This document shows, one piece after another, positions 12,101 through 25,839 of a DNA stretch of 64,000 bases (the first letter of the stretch is position 1; each line of letters opens with the position of its first letter). The translations under genes were made by a program, and so were the position numbers. Origin of the DNA: Silene conica (Eukaryota > Streptophyta > Magnoliopsida > Caryophyllales > Caryophyllaceae); contig CM055315.2 of NCBI GenBank assembly GCA_029255685.2, positions 50,807,358 through 50,871,357 on the forward strand, read 5' to 3'. The notes under the pieces were generated by a model. It was not told the DNA's origin, made no database searches, and saw only the letters and a program-made list of their open reading frames with translations.

Positions 12101-13216
12101 TCCCTTCGAGACTGCAGCCACACGTGCTCCATTCCCGACACGCAGGTCCACCTCACCCTTGATTAGGGGTTCTTGGTTTCGGAGGCCCTGCACATGATTA
12201 CATAGATGAGAACCACAACCAGTATCAAGTACCCAAGTTTCGCAACTTGCGTGGTTAATCTCAATCATGTGAATAAAAGAAGAAGAAGACATACCAACAG
12301 GAGTAACGCGGCCTGCCTTAATGTCCTCGCGATACACGGGGCATGAGCGCCTCCAATGCCCAGTCTTGTGGCAATGGTGACATTCCATGCTAGTATCCTT
12401 GCTCTTTGTTTTGCCCTGTGAGTTGCTTGACTCACCTGGCCCACTCTTAGTAAATCCTGACTTCTTAAACTTGGGCTTGCCTAATGTTAGGTCGCCCTGA
12501 GCTTTAGTTTTACCCTTACCCTTACCCTTACTGGAGATCATGAGAACATCTTGCTTCACGCTCCCACTTAATTTCAGATCCTTCTCGGTCTGTACGAGAA
12601 GGGAGTGGAGCTCATGAGGAGTCTTCTTCATGTCATTCATATAATAGTTGGCCCTAAAGAGGGCGAACCCATCATGAAGTGAATGAAGCATTCGATCAAC
12701 GATTATGTTCTCACTGATCTTGCAGTTCAGGGTCTCCAGTTTCTCGATATTCTCAATCATGTTGAGAATATGTGGGCTAACAGCTTGGCCCTTCTGAAGT
12801 TTCGCCTCAAAGAAGCGACAGGTATGCTCATAAGAAACGATTCTCGGAGCTTTGGAGAATTCGTTAGAGAGCGTGGTGAAAATCTTGTTTGCACCATGGG
12901 ATATGAAGCGTCTTTGCAAATTTGATTCCATTGCATAGATGAGTACGTTCTTTATCGCACCCGCTTCCATGACGAAGTCGCTATGAGTGCGAACTTCGTT
13001 GGCTCTAGCTCCAGTTCCTGGGTGTGCCGGAATGGGCTCAGTTAAATACTTAAGCTTTCCGTCAGCAATGGCAGCATTCCGTAGTGCTGCCTCCCAGTCA
13101 GAGAAGTTTGACCCATCATTCCTCAGTCTAGTTGACTGATTCATGGAGTCCATGAAGGCCTTTAGCCAGGATTCACGTGCTAGCTTGGCACTTGGCATTG
13201 GGTCTTCACCAGCCAT
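9185..13216 (-). pseudogene. Copia D gag-pol polyprotein, two nonsense codons
   Basis: One frame of 1344 codons begins at the ATG at 13216-13214 and ends at 9185. Domains in order: Gag; CCHC knuckle (CHHCHKTGHWRRSC, about residue 279); protease with LDTG (about residue 330); integrase with HHCC zinc domain (LWHCRMGH onward) and the D,D,E core (HTDVCGP, SDRGGEY, NGVSERRNR); reverse transcriptase with intact LYVDD; and RNase H with DNKGAI and the C-terminal His region. It would make the whole replication machinery for cytoplasmic reverse transcription and nuclear integration. Two stops break it: TAA at 12061-12059, a Leu codon in copy H, and TAA at 11836-11834, a Gln codon in H. There are no frameshifts, so it is nearly intact. 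Catalytic residues I can see are all present. Confidence 0.95.
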
Positions 13217-15014
13217 TTTAGTTATACAACAGTTTTAATGAACGTGTTCTACACTGAAAAAGAAGATAAAACAAAACCATATAAGCAACTTATTGTTGTG
13301 ATTTAAGTCTATATTAAATTGAATTTAAACTCGTAGACTCATGCATTTATATAATTGATCTCCCTCAAGAATTATATAAACGATCCCAAGACTCAATTTC
13401 CGTATATTGATAAGCCCACCGTTGGAACTCTTGGTCGATACATTTCTGTATATCCTATCTATTAGTCCATCTCAGTCACTAGATAGTATCGAGTGACCAT
13501 GATGTTGAGATAAAATAAATCATATGTTCCCACTTACCCGACGTAGAAGGGGTCATATTATGCCTACCGACGAAGAAGGGATTCATGGGAGGCTGATTTA
13601 TAAAGACTAGTCTCAATTTTTGGTTATACGAGGAAGACCCCATCAACTTTTATTTATTCATATTAAGTGAACTAATATCTAGCATATGCGTGAATGAATT
13701 AAATAAAGTGATGGCTTTGCAATTGACATGTGACATCTGTATTGTCACAGAAAACTAACGCGTAACCTCTACATGAGTCAGTTTTCAGGCATGATATAGG
13801 TGGTTTGGTTTTAGGCGGAATATGATGCAAGCTATTATCGATGAATGCATACAAAATAAATGCAATAAACATAAATAAAAATTCCTAGTGTGGCCTATCC
13901 TACCAAAATAAACATAAAACAACTTGGAATCCACCGTTGGACCCTAGAAGCTTGTCTTGATGTTCCATCTTGGTCCTTGCAGCGGGAGTGAGCATCCGGT
14001 CTCCGTCTTGTCTTTGGTCTTCACAAAATTACTAATTTAAATTACAAAAGTAGTCCTAGATACATTCTAATTTAAATACAAAAGTAATTACATGGCAAAA
14101 ACCCAAAACGGAGATTCAAGATCTCAAGATTACAAGCAAGACTGTGTCCCATCATTACGGTGACACAATCTTCTAAGGCCACACTAAGTTACAACCGTTT
14201 GCAAAATTAAATACGTTATTGAAAGCATTCATTAGACATTCAACAAGACGATAAATAAAATGCATCAACTAAATTAAAATTCATACATGACATAATACTG
14301 TTATTATGATTAACAAATTTTTACCAAACCACCTTTTAGGATTAAAATTATGTGATTATACCGTTTTAACCACTTTAATTTTAATAAGTTTATAATCCTA
14401 TTATTTTAAACCGTTTTAAAATAATATGTACCATACGAGGGTGAACCGATTCACTAAATAATATACTATTTCCGTATACAGTATATTATTTTAAGCCATG
14501 TGAAAATAAAACATGTTATTTTCGAAAATAAAAAAAACGAGTCTGTTACAGGGGGGAGGTCGATCGACCAAAACATGTGGTCGACCGACCTCCAGCCGAA
14601 AAACGGAAAATTTCTGCAACAGTAAAATCGGTCGACCGACCTATCAATTAGGTCGACCGACCAACATGCAGTAAAAACGAATTTCAGAAAACGCAAAACG
14701 CTGCACTTTTTTAAATTAAAACAAGTTTTTACTTTTTAAACTTTGATTAAAACAAGTAAATCAAAATTAACATCAACAAGGGTTCACATATTGTCAAGAA
14801 TATCGATTAATTAACAATATGTAAACAGGAATCGAAAATCAAGATCGAAAACTCACAAAGGAAACTGTTTTTAAAAAAAAATAGAAAACTCACACAGGGG
14901 CGGTCGACCGACCGCTATATTTGGTCGACCGACCGACACGGCGACAAAAACGAGATTTTTCAAAAACTTTTAAATAAACTTATGAAAAACACAAAAGTAA
15001 AATTTTCATGGCCA
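13217..15014 (-). other. Copia D untranslated leader
   Basis: This 1.8-kb AT-rich leader runs between PBS and gag and is homologous to the leaders of A and H. It has no supported ORF. It holds six palindromic motifs, two near the PBS and four further on. Confidence 0.85.
14555..14935. repeat. Palindromic GGTCGACCGACC cluster, Copia D leader
   Basis: Six motif copies: four at about 14555-14665 and two at about 14902-14935. Five read GGTCGACCGACC and one GGTCGATCGACC. Positions match those in copy A. Confidence 0.87.
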
Positions 15015-15027
15015 TGCTCTGATACCA
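15015..15027 (-). other. Primer binding site (initiator tRNA-Met), Copia D
   Basis: The minus strand reads TGGTATCAGAGCA, 2 nt from the 5' LTR end at 15030. Confidence 0.92.
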
Positions 15028-15029
15028 CT

Positions 15030-16035
15030 TGTGGGGAATAAAGCATGTATTCACCCTAAACTTGCAGGATTATAATGAAAAATACAGTTGTGTTTATAGT
15101 CATAAGATTAAAAAGGATAAGAAAAGAAGTACAACCTTTAGTCCTTGTGCGAAAGGCCTAAGAACAGGAATTAACACAAATTCTCTCCTATAACTTGCAC
15201 CCAAGAATTAGAATGAGACGTGGCCGCGTGCGTGTGCTAGAAATCCTCTCCAACTGCCTTGCAATATTGGGAGAGCTATTTAGGTTTTAGATGTGAGATC
15301 TGAGGTTTTGGGAGAAGAAAGCTCTCAAAACCCTAATTTTCCTTGAGATTTGTTTAAAACGGTGAAACAAGAGTCCCTGACATAAGGAGAGTCCTCCTCC
15401 TTATGTAGCTCTTTTGGCCGAAATTTCCAATAGGGTAGGAGTGGGCTTTCCACTCTTACCTTATTCTAATTTGTGATTCGACCCATTTAGCTAAACTTTA
15501 TTCGCGGGTTTTTTTTATAAATCGTATGCATGTTATCAGATATTAATGCAGTCGATGTATTAATAATGGTCTGATAAAATTACGATATTGTATAATTACC
15601 CAAATTAATATAACTGTTTATATTAATACGCGAATACAATATTTAATTAAATATATAACATTTTATATTTAATTTTACGAATTAAACATGTAATCCGTAT
15701 TAGCTAAAATTATTTAATCCGTATTAAATAATAATCTCAACATATTATTGACTAATTTAATAGTCAATACCTCTGACTAACTGTTTAGTCATATCCGGCA
15801 AAATGTGACTGTATTTTCATACCTTCACATCTCTCAAACGTGTCCTATAGGTGTGACGTATAGGGACCAGTTGATCACCGCCATCCGTATGACAATAACG
15901 TCAAACTTATCTAGCAAGCCAACCGTTATTGATAAACGTGGATCAACTGGTAATAATACAAAAGTATGCCCTTGTGATCCTTAAAGAGATTTAATAAGTC
16001 ATTGTACTTAATTGTCAAGGACACCAGCCCCAACA
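15030..16035 (-). repeat. Copia D 5' LTR
   Basis: 1006 bp, nearly identical to 7321-8322, with TG/CA ends. It is followed directly by the TSD ACACC at 16036-16040. Confidence 0.95.
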
Positions 16036-16040
16036 ACACC
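16036..16040. repeat. Target-site duplication ACACC of Copia D, right copy
   Basis: It matches 7316-7320 exactly. The Athila C pol frame resumes at 16041. Confidence 0.96.
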
Positions 16041-19016
16041 CTCGAGAAAGGTGTGACGGTTGATGCGATAATGGAAACCTCTTATACTCTAGAGGTAACA
16101 AAACCAGAACTCAAACCCCTCCCTTCCCATCTCAGGTATGTTTTCCTTGATGATCTTGAACTATATCCTTTCATAGTTAGTTCTAAACTTGATGCTGGCC
16201 AACTCGCTGATTTGTTGGTTGTTTTGAGAAAAAATAAGAAAGCTATGGGATACAGTTTAGATGACTTGACAGGTATTAGTCCTGATTTCTGTATGCATCG
16301 AATCAACCTGGAAGAAGGTCACAAACCTCGTGCGCAAGGTTTACGCCGGCTAAATCAGAATATGCAGGATGTGGTAAGGAAAGAGGTGATGAAACTTCTA
16401 GATGCAGGTATAATCTATTCTATTTCTGACTCTAATTGGGTAAGCCCAGTTCACGTAGTTCCTAAGAAAGGAGGGACTACTGTAATTAGAAATGATATGA
16501 ATGAATTAATACCAACTAGGATTGTGACTGGGTGGCGGATGTGTATTGACTATAGGCAGTTGAATACCGCCACTAAGAAAGACCATTTCCCTCTCCCTTT
16601 CATTGACCATATGCTAGAGAGATTGGCATCTCACAAGTTTTTCTGTTATTTGGATGGGTATTCGGGATTCTTTCAGATTCCCATTCACCCTGATGACCAA
16701 GAAAAGACTACTTTTACTTGTCCCTATGGTGTTTATGCATATCGCAGGATGCCATTTGGTCTCTGTAATGCCCCAGCCACCTTTCAAAGGTGCATGATGG
16801 GAATCTTTTCCAAGTATATCGAGTCAATCATGGAAGTCTTTATGGATGACTTCTGTGTTTATGGGTTTGATTTTTCTTCTTGTATATCTAACCTTGATAA
16901 AATCTTGCAGAGATGCATTGAGGTTAACTTGGTTTTGAACTGGGAGAAATGTCATTTCATGGTGAACGAGGGTGTCGTTCTTGGTCATTTGGTTTCAGAT
17001 AAGGGTATACAGGTAGACAAAGCAAAAGTGCAGGTGATAGAGCAATTACCCCCTCCCATTAACGTCAAGGGGGTTAGAAGTTTCCTTGGTCATGCCGGAT
17101 ATTATCGCCGGTTTATCAAGGACTTTTCTAAAATTGCGAAACCGCTTACACGGTTGCTGATTAAAGATGTGTCTTTTGATTTTTCTGACGAGTGCCTTAA
17201 TGCTTTCAACAGGTTAAAGGAAGCCTTGATCACCGCGCCCATAATCCAAGCACCGGATTGGGAGCTGCCTTTTGAGATAATGTGTGACGCGAGTGATTAC
17301 GCGGTTGGCGCAGTGCTAGGCCAAAGGAAAGGAAAAGCTCTGAGTGCAATCTACTATGCAAGTAGGACATTGGATGAGACGCAGGTCAAGTAGGGTACTA
17401 CAGAAAAAGAGGTGTTAGCCGTTGTATATGCATTAGAGAAGTTCAGGTCATATTTGCTGGGATCAAAAGTGATCATTTTCACTGATCACACAGCCCTGAA
17501 ACAACTCTTGGTGAAGAAGGATGCCAAACCGCGGTTGCTGAGATGGGTACTCCTGATTCAGGAATTTGATTTGGAGATTCGGGACAAGAAAGGTTCTGAA
17601 AACCTTGTTGCTGACCATTTGTCTCGATTGGAGTTACAAAATAAGGGAGACACTCTTCCTATCAATGATTTCTTTCTTGACGAGAGTTTGCTTGCTTTAT
17701 CTATTTCTGAGATTCCTTGGTATGCTGACTTTGCCTACTTTATTGTAGGTAATCTTCTACCTCCGGATTTGAGTTTTCAACAGAGAAAGCGATTCCTCCA
17801 CGATGTGAAGCGTTATTTTTGGGATGACCCCTTTCTTTTCAAAGAATGTGCTGATGGACTGTACAGGAGATGCATCCCACAATGGGAAACAAAAGCTATT
17901 CTGGAGGCTTGTCATTCCTCCTCTTATGGCGGCCACCACGGTCCATCCCGGACCGTGGCTAAGGTACTTCAATCTGGTTTCTTTTGGCCTACCATGTTTT
18001 ATGTTGCTAAAGTGTTTGTTTCCTCTTGTGATGCTTGTCAACGCACTGGTAACATTTCCAGGAGGCACGAGATGCCTCAGGTTGGCATCTTAGAAGTTGA
18101 GGTTTTTGATGTTTGAGGAATCGATTTTCAGGGTCCTTTCCCGTCATCTAAGGGAAACAGGTATATCCTCGTAGCTGTCGATTACGTGTCAAAATGGGTA
18201 GAGGTCGTTGCTTCGGTCTCTTGTGATGCTAAGACTGTTGTGTCATTGTTTAAAAAGATCATATTCCCACGATTTGGTGTGCCACGTATTGTCATAAATG
18301 ATCGTGGCATGCACTTTAGGGATAACAAGTTGTCAACCCTTTTCACAAAGTATGGTGTTTCACATCGTCGAGGTGTGGGATATCATCCCCAAACTAGCGG
18401 GCAGGTTGAGGTCTCCAATAGGGAGATCAAGGAAATCCTAGCCAAGGTAGTGTCTAAGTCAAGAAAGGATTGGAGTATGAAGTTGGATGATACCCTCTGG
18501 GCCTATCGTACCGCTTTCAAAACTCCAATAGGCACATCACCTTATCGACTAGTCTATGGTAAATCGTGTCATCTACCTGTGGAGTTGGAATTCAAGGCTT
18601 GGTGGGCAGTGAAAGAGCTCAACTTTGATCCTAAGTTGAGCGGTGAAAAGAGACTTTTGGAGCTTGATGAGCTGGAGGAATTTAGGCTTAATGCCTATGA
18701 CAGTGCACGAGTCTACAAAGAAAAGACAAAGAGGTGGCATGACAATAAAATCCTCATTCGTGATTTCAAAGTGGGAGAAAAGGTGCTACTGTACAATTCC
18801 AGACTTCGCCTATTTCCAGGTAAGTTAAAGTCTAAATGGTCTGGTCCTTTCACTATCACTAATGTGTCTAAGTTTGGTGCAGTGGAAGTTGAGAATGCCG
18901 CAGGGGAAAAATTTAAGGCCAACGGACATCAAGTTAAGCACTATCGAGATCAAGGTGAAGTGATTGGAGTGGTTGAGGTGTTGTACCTTGAACCACTTGA
19001 CGTTGCCGAGTTTTGA
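16041..19016 (+). pseudogene. Athila C pol (RT, RNase H, integrase), two nonsense codons
   Basis: This continues the gag-protease frame after the Copia D insertion. It starts with the Athila-type link (PELKPLPSHLRYVFL), then reverse transcriptase (RMPFGLCNAPATFQRCM; catalytic FMDDF at 16838-16852), RNase H (CDASDYAVGAVLG, about 17286), the HHCC integrase zinc domain ([11 protein letters not shown] and SCDACQRTG) and the integrase core ([34 protein letters not shown]). Two in-frame stops interrupt it: TAG at 17391-17393 before the C-terminal RNase H part, and TGA at 18114-18116, just before the first integrase Asp, where a Trp codon is expected. No frameshift is seen. The product would copy and insert the element; here it is split in three. 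Confidence 0.93.
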
Positions 19017-19109
19017 AGGAAGTTAGAGGTCGTGCGGGACCCTTATAAATCAGCGCTTTCCGGGAGGCAACCCGGCTTGTAATTTGAAGTTTTGTTTAGT
19101 TTCGAACTT

Positions 19110-19114
19110 TTTAG
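19110..19114. repeat. Target-site duplication TTTAG of the solo LTR, left copy
   Basis: TTTAG at 19110-19114 recurs at 21757-21761 directly after the inserted sequence. It is a perfect 5-bp duplication. Confidence 0.93.
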
Positions 19115-19554
19115 TGTAACACCCCCATTTATTAAAGAGCCTTTAGCAAGACATTCTCCAATAAATAGAGCTGTTACCATCTCGGAATATCCGAGGTAGT
19201 GAATAACAAGGTAAACAAACCAAAGTACTTTATATAAAAACTGATTAAATTTAAACTTGATATTACAACAACTACGAGGTCCAAACTTTAATATAACAAA
19301 AGTACAACTGAAGATATCTAAGTGTGATCTAACTCTAAGTAGGTCCAAGCCATGTCTCTCTCCACGCCCAAGCTCCTAATCCATCTGTCACTGACCTGTA
19401 GAATCTACTCCCCATTCCGGATCATCGTAGGTGTCACACGAATACACAGGGTCAACCGCGAGGTTGAGTAGGTAAAACAAATAAACATAAACAACAATAG
19501 AACCGTATCCTTCTACATCTCCATATCATTCGATCATCCACCACACACCTCCAC

Positions 19555-19685
19555 CACTTCACACCTCCATCACACCACACCTCCATCACACCACACCTCC
19601 CATCACACCACACCTCCCATGGCCATATCACAAGTCCCATATCACAAGACCCATATCACAAGACCCATATCACGTACAAGACCCA
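19555..19685. repeat. Two short tandem repeat arrays in the solo LTR
   Basis: First an array of CACCTCC(C)ATCACACCA-like units of about 18-19 bp (about 19555-19620), then CCCATATCACAAGA-like units of about 14-15 bp (about 19624-19685). Unit copies differ slightly. Confidence 0.8.
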
Positions 19686-20241
19686 TTTCACATCTCCGTT
19701 CGCCACAATAAGCAGTAATAAGAAATCAATCACAATATATCACAATTAAATATATCAGTCAGATACCGAGTGTTCTCATGTCAGATCACCATCGCAGTCA
19801 TAGATATTCCCCTACCTTAATTGCGGATTGACAACCGAACAGGCTGCTAGGAATGTTCCACCTTGAACAATCGAACTCAGTCCCTATAATTAATATTGAA
19901 TATCAATTTCTACCCAAACAATCGCATTACTAAAATTACTTGACCATGTTCATAATCATATCAATTATTATGAACTCCTCATTCATATCAATCATCACTA
20001 GTCAATTAAAACTTACTAATTATAGACTTACTATATATATAGACAATAATAACATACTTAGTATATATCATATAACTATAACCCGTGATAAAATAATAAC
20101 GCCACTAATCATAACAAAATCAATGTTAATAATGACAATGATAAAACAATATGTAACCATAATAATAATAATGTCACATGAAATAAAAACAATAACATTT
20201 GATAACATATTATTATTAATAATACTAATAACACTATTAAC

Positions 20242-20378
<137 letters not shown>

Positions 20379-21761
20379 GAACAAACAAAAACATATGCAA
20401 CTAAGTAACATAATAGAAGTAGTAAAGATCATAACAATAATAATATAATGGTAATAAGAAAAACAAAATAAAATCAAAGAAGAATACAAACACGTAAAAA
20501 CAGCCCTTTATACAAGACCCTGACAGCCTCCCGTAACCACCCCATCTGACGCCCCTACAACGCCTCCACCAGCACCCACTCACGGTGGTTGGCACCACTG
20601 TACCCCAATGCAACTTTCGACACCAAGCCTGACCCCTGATTAGCCTCAGCCTGCCCTCGAATCCTGTCCCAAAACCCCCTGGTCACAACTACAACCCCTT
20701 GTTCCCGATTCCCGTGTTTCAACCCCCACCTTAAACCACGCTGCTAACACCTGCTAACACCACTATTACCACATCCACTCGCAACCCCTCGACACACCTC
20801 ACTACCCACAGCCCCCTGGTGACAGACACTAGGCTCCGACACCGGTAACCTCCCTGAAACAGACACCTCAAGACTCCCTGACACAAACAGCGATTTCCTG
20901 CACTTCTTTCTGCTACTATTTCTCGACTGCTCCTCTCGTCTTCCTGACCACCACACGCCACCCCAGAACCACCAGAATACACTACCAACAAGCTAGTACC
21001 AAAACTCATGCCCTTCAACAAGAATCGAATCCCCTAACAGGACGAAAAGCCGTACAGGAAATACAATCAGACTTAAGCAAAAACAGAGTATTCATATATC
21101 AGCTATGAACGACTTTAATGGCGGTTTTAGGAACGGTTATGGTGGTCATATGGTGGTTTATAGAAGATGAAGATGTTATACGCATTACATAGATTAACAA
21201 TGTGCAAAGAACATATCTTACAACCCTACGTACACTACCAGCAACCAGATTCAAAACACGTGAAAACCAGAGAAAGAGTGAAGACACAGTGAACATACCC
21301 TTTTCCAGCGTGATTCGAAGGACCCTAAACCATCGTGTTAACCTCCCTTAATAACCTCCGATGTGGCGGCTGCAGTGTGGGCGTCAAGTTCCTGTGTCGA
21401 TTTGGCTAGAAAGAGTTCTTAGGCCTGGTTATGTGTGACGGCAGAGAAGGGTTATGTGAGGTGTTATGTCGTGTTTCTCATTAGGGTTTTCTAAACGTGG
21501 TTTAGGGTATGACGGGATGTGGTTTACTTGATTCTAGATGGGCTGAGATGGTCATCACTTCGAGGCCCGATAGCTACAACAACACGGTTTACTAATTAAC
21601 TTGTAAACGAGGCCCTTGACACAACATATAAATTATAAAAAAAATACTCATTCGATAATTAAATTATCGAATACCGACGTTCAAGCAACTATTAACATTT
21701 CCAAATAAATATTAAATAATAAAAAAATAAGATATAACAAAATACGGGGTATTACATTTAG

Positions 21762-22717
21762 ACTCAGACATTTGTTGTTTTTAAGAACTTTTTGTGGTAG
21801 TAGTAGAGTTCTAGGTGTTTTTTGTTGAAGATTTACAGGTGTTTTAAGCAACGGAAGTCATACGGGAATGTTGAACGGACGAAAATCAAAGAAAAGGATT
21901 CAAGATGGTCAATCGACCGTTTTTAGTCGATAAAAGAAGTCGATCGACCAAATGTGGTCGATCCCGAAAGACGATCGACCGTCTCTGGATTCGCACGAGT
22001 CCTTTTAGCTGACTTAGCCGATCGACCGTTTCCAGTCGATCAATAAGTCGATCGACTCATTTTGGTCGATCCCAAAAGTCGATCGACTGGTTTTTCGCGT
22101 GAGGTACCCTCCTTTTGTTTCTTTTTCAGATTTCTAATTACCTCCTTCTTCAAACACCCCCTTCTCTTCTAACATAAACCCTAACTCTCTCTCACCCCTT
22201 ATTTCCCTTTTCCCTCCTTCAAATCTACTCTAGTTAGGCTTTTTTTTGATAGCTTTTGGGTTTTTGAACTCAAATTTTTCAGATCTAGTCTTGTAAGGGC
22301 AATTTGTTGAGGTAATTTTTCTTCCTTTTCTCTTTATTTTTCCTTGTTTTCTCTCTTTCAGATTTGTTGATTCTTTTTCGTTCCTTCTGTCTTTCGGTTT
22401 TTCCTTTTACTCGTTTTTAGTTATTTTTCGTTTTTAGGTTTTCATTTCTGTCCTTTTTTTTTTTTAATTTTCGTTTTCAGTTTTCCGTTTAGTATGATTC
22501 TGTGCTGCTGCTGGTTACGAATTTTCTTCTGATTATGTTCATGGTTACTCTTCATTGTAGTATCCCTAAAGTTTTACTCAAAAAAATTAGGGGTTTCAAT
22601 TGAAAAATCAAAAACCCTAATTTAGATGATTGATTTGGGGAAATTAATGAACATATTGTTGATTCAACTAACTTTGGGTTTACTTTCTGCTCTTCGATCT
22701 CCTAGTGCAGATTTGAC
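21762..22717 (+). other. Athila C spacer between pol and the envelope-like ORF
   Basis: Together with 19017-19109 this is the non-coding region after pol. It includes a TCGATCGA palindrome cluster (21908-22090) and a pyrimidine-rich stretch (about 22130-22490). I see no ORF in it. It could be the leader of a spliced or separately transcribed mRNA for the next ORF; that is a guess. Confidence 0.75.
21908..22090. repeat. TCGATCGA palindrome cluster upstream of the envelope-like ORF
   Basis: Around eight full or partial GTCGATCGAC motifs. Part of the cluster (GCCGATCGACCGTTTCCAGT and what follows) resembles the cluster in this element's own LTRs. Confidence 0.85.
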
Positions 22718-24348
22718 ATGGAAGGCAACAAGAGAAGAAGGGAATCAAGACGAAGCGGAAGCCATGATGAAGGGAGCAGCAGCTCACACTCCCAAGGGAG
22801 TTTTCGGAATGCTATGGTCACACGGGGACCAGTGGATAGCCTACCGGGCTATCCCGAGGTACAATTTTACGTTCCTGCGCAGAGAACTCGTTTTGAGAAC
22901 CTTTTAGGAACTACTATTACCCCCACTCGTTTTCTGCATCGACCTAGCCTTGAGGCCATAGGTTGTTTTGAGACCGTAGCTGAGATCCTTAACGGAACTG
23001 GAATGGGGGGGTTGACTAGGATGTACGAATTTACTTACCCCGTGCTTACTTTGGAATTCTTTAGCTCTTTTGTTTTTAGAGCTAGTGTTTTTGAGAGCAA
23101 CCCGGGCAGCCCTTGTGTGTCATTTCGACTCATGAACCAAACCTTTGTTTGGCCCTTGAGCACGTTTGGGGCGCACCTTGGCCTAGTTAGTGAGGGTTAT
23201 ACCTCACCGCCTAGGGCATTGTACGGCCCTTTTTGGGCAGCCATCTCAGAGGGCCCGAGCACCGACTCCAAACGTCGTGGTGCATCCGTGCATCTTCCTC
23301 CTCTAAGGTATGTACTCTGTCTTATGGCTAACACAATCTTTGGAAGAACAGAGTCTAATAATATAAACACTTGTGAACTTTCTCTTCTAGCCGGTTACCT
23401 AAACTTTGATCAACGCCTTCCGTTTGTACTTAATGTGGCCTACCTGACGGCCAACCATTTTCACCAGCTTGGACTTGGCCATTTAGCCACATTGACTTGT
23501 GGTGGGCTAGTGACACACATTGCCCGCCAGCTTTTTTCCGACTTCCCTAGAGGCCACGTACCCTTAGGACATGAGTTACCTTTGGGCCCTAGTACTAACA
23601 CTTACATGGACATTCCATACATGGAATCCATCCGTTGCCTCACACAGGACCGAGTTTGGAAAATTTCTGGTCGACCTACAGTGTCCTTGCCTTGTACCTA
23701 TTTACCACAGGTCACCCCCTTGACTACCGTGACAGGCCGTACTCGACCTCCACTACCCTCCTATCTCATTGACACCTCCGGCGCTGGCCCTAGGCGTCGT
23801 CCTTCACCTAGGCACCCTCCCTCACCTCCACCTTCGACTTGGGAGGCCGGTGCGAGTTCGGGAGGCCGGCGTCCTTCACCTCGAGCTCCTTTTACCTCCC
23901 ACGTACAGGCTGAGGAGCCTCGTTTTGACCCTCATGAGCATCGATATGGGTATGCCTCTTTAGATGTCCCTTCTTTTTCCTCTCCTCCTGTTTACCCGGC
24001 TAACTACACTGGCCCACCATCTTTTACGAACCCCACTACTGTCGATCAGGGGGTTCGCGATAGTATGATCACTGGTTTGTGCAGGGCAGTAGCACAGATA
24101 GAGTTGCATCAGGCCTTGACGCAATTCCCCATCTATGAGCGGTACGCTAGGGAGGGATGGTTGCCACCAGCTGGGTGGCCACACCCCTACTTTTACCAGT
24201 ACCCGTAGGGAGGTTATGTTGCAGCAGAGGAGGAGGAGGACACAGATGAGGTGGCACGGTACAGAGAGGAGAGGTCCCAGGCGTCCCGCACTCATGCACG
24301 CCGTAGTGTAGACCCCGATTATGAGGAGGAGGAGGAGGAGGAGGACTA
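22718..24348 (+). pseudogene. Athila C envelope-position ORF (Athila ORF-1 type), one nonsense codon
   Basis: The ATG at 22718 opens a 496-codon frame with a basic, Ser-rich N-terminus, a central globular part (for example EFTYPVLTLEFFSSFVF and SVCFRL-like motifs around CVSFRLMNQTFVWPL) and a Pro/Arg-rich C-terminal part. It resembles the plant Athila ORF-1 protein family. A TAG at 24206-24208 ends it, but the same frame stays open for 46 more codons with a Glu/Asp-rich tail to the TAG at 24346-24348, so the first stop is probably a mutation. I see no signal peptide and no clear membrane anchor, so 'envelope' refers only to position after pol. The function of this family is not known. Confidence 0.82.
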
Positions 24349-25839
24349 GTTGCTAGTCGGTTTGGGGAGGTCTTGATACAGGTTGTGGTATTCCTTTTCT
24401 CCTTCACTTTTATTGTTTTTGCATTTAGTCGCTCGCATTTCCCGTCCCCCTAACTGGTGCTGTTGTGATGCTGTTGAGTACAACGAGGGCGTTGTACGAG
24501 TTTGGTTTCGGGAGGGTAAGTGTTTCATTGCATTTCTTCACATGGTTCCTTGCATTTAGTTTATTTTTGTTGCATATAAAAAAAAATCATGTTTGTTTTT
24601 ACATACTAGAACGAGTCAGTTGGAGTTTCTCAGTGCTTTTAGACCGTTGGATTGCTCAAACTAGGTTTTTGTTTCATTTCTTATAGCACGTCCTTTGGCA
24701 TTTCTCTCGAATCTCGTTTGAAAGCATGTTGGATTATGGACTAGACTTGATTTACTGGCAACCTACAAAAACTTTCTAAAGATTTAGAGCTTTTAACCGG
24801 TGACATTCATGACCGGTTCATCTAGGAAAGTGAGTAGTTACTCCTTATAAGACACGTAACATCAAATTGCATAAACATGAGTTCAGTCTTCTTTTTACCT
24901 GTATGCATTCGGGTTTGAGGTTTGTTGGTACATGTGGCAGAGGTTCCCTTTTATTCTTTTTTTTTTCCCATAAGCTTCACAAAGCCAAATTTGCCTATTG
25001 TTGTCCCATATAGCTACAATACATAATTTTACCCACCCTAGCCGAGCTAGTAATGGTAGCATTTTGGGAATGTATCGTTTTGCATTTTGGTTATTTCTCG
25101 TCAAAAGAAGGAATGATGAAAAAGAAAAAAGAGGATGTTAAAAAAAAAAAAAAAAAAAAAAAACAGAATTCAGAAAATCGGAATGAAAAAAAAAAAAGAA
25201 ACGAAAAAAGAAAAACTGTGAAGAATTCGTTTGACAATTTCCGCTCCCATGTTTAACTTGTATCTTATGGGGAGTTAATAAATTTGTGGTTTTGTGAGTT
25301 GGGTGCATCCATTTTGCACAACGTTTGTATTGATAATTTTGAGTACGAAGATTGGGATGATACACTTTGTTTGGTTCGTATTGTTGCTAGCTTGGCTACT
25401 AACTCCTCTCTACCAAACTCATTTTAGCCCCTTCTTACCCATTGCCTCACTTTACCCATATGAAAACCCTCGGCATGTATCATGGTCATCAGTTTGGTTG
25501 GAATGCATATGTACGGTTGTAGAGACTCTATTCATGTTAGATTGCATGCGTGTTCTTATAGGTCGCAGTTAGGTGAGTGATCTTAATTCTTTCTATCTTG
25601 CACTATATAATGCCTTGTGTTTACAGGAGTGTTTGAGCGACCCGTGAGAGTCCGGTCTTGATAAGTCTAAATAAGTCTAAAGTCCAACTGTTTGAGAAAC
25701 ATACATAGATTCGTTTGCCTTAGCATTTGTCGATTTGAGATGATCCCTTGCTTAGTTTTTGGTGTCCACGGTTTACTTGTTCATGTTTGACTCCTAGTCT
25801 TTGTTTTTTACACTTTTTGCTTGGGGACAAGCAAAGGTT
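24349..25839 (+). other. Athila C 3' untranslated region
   Basis: Non-coding 1.5 kb with a 23-bp A-run at about 25140-25163 and other A-rich tracts. No supported gene. Confidence 0.75.

Larger units (their letters stand above)
7321..16035 (-). mobile_element. Ty1/Copia retrotransposon copy D (complete)
   Basis: A complete 8.7-kb minus-strand element with both LTRs (1002 and 1006 bp), perfect TSD ACACC, PBS for initiator tRNA-Met, a 1.8-kb leader and one long gag-pol. LTR ends are TG/CA. It is inserted in Athila C pol. The two LTRs are nearly identical by eye, so insertion is recent. Two nonsense codons disable the polyprotein. Confidence 0.96.

Noticed and set aside
22626-22907. A 93-codon frame overlapping the start of the Athila ORF
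   Set aside because: It overlaps the better-supported 496-codon frame and shows no recognisable domain.
24147-24407. Antisense frame across the acidic tail of the Athila ORF
   Set aside because: It is a shadow of the Glu/Asp-rich coding strand.
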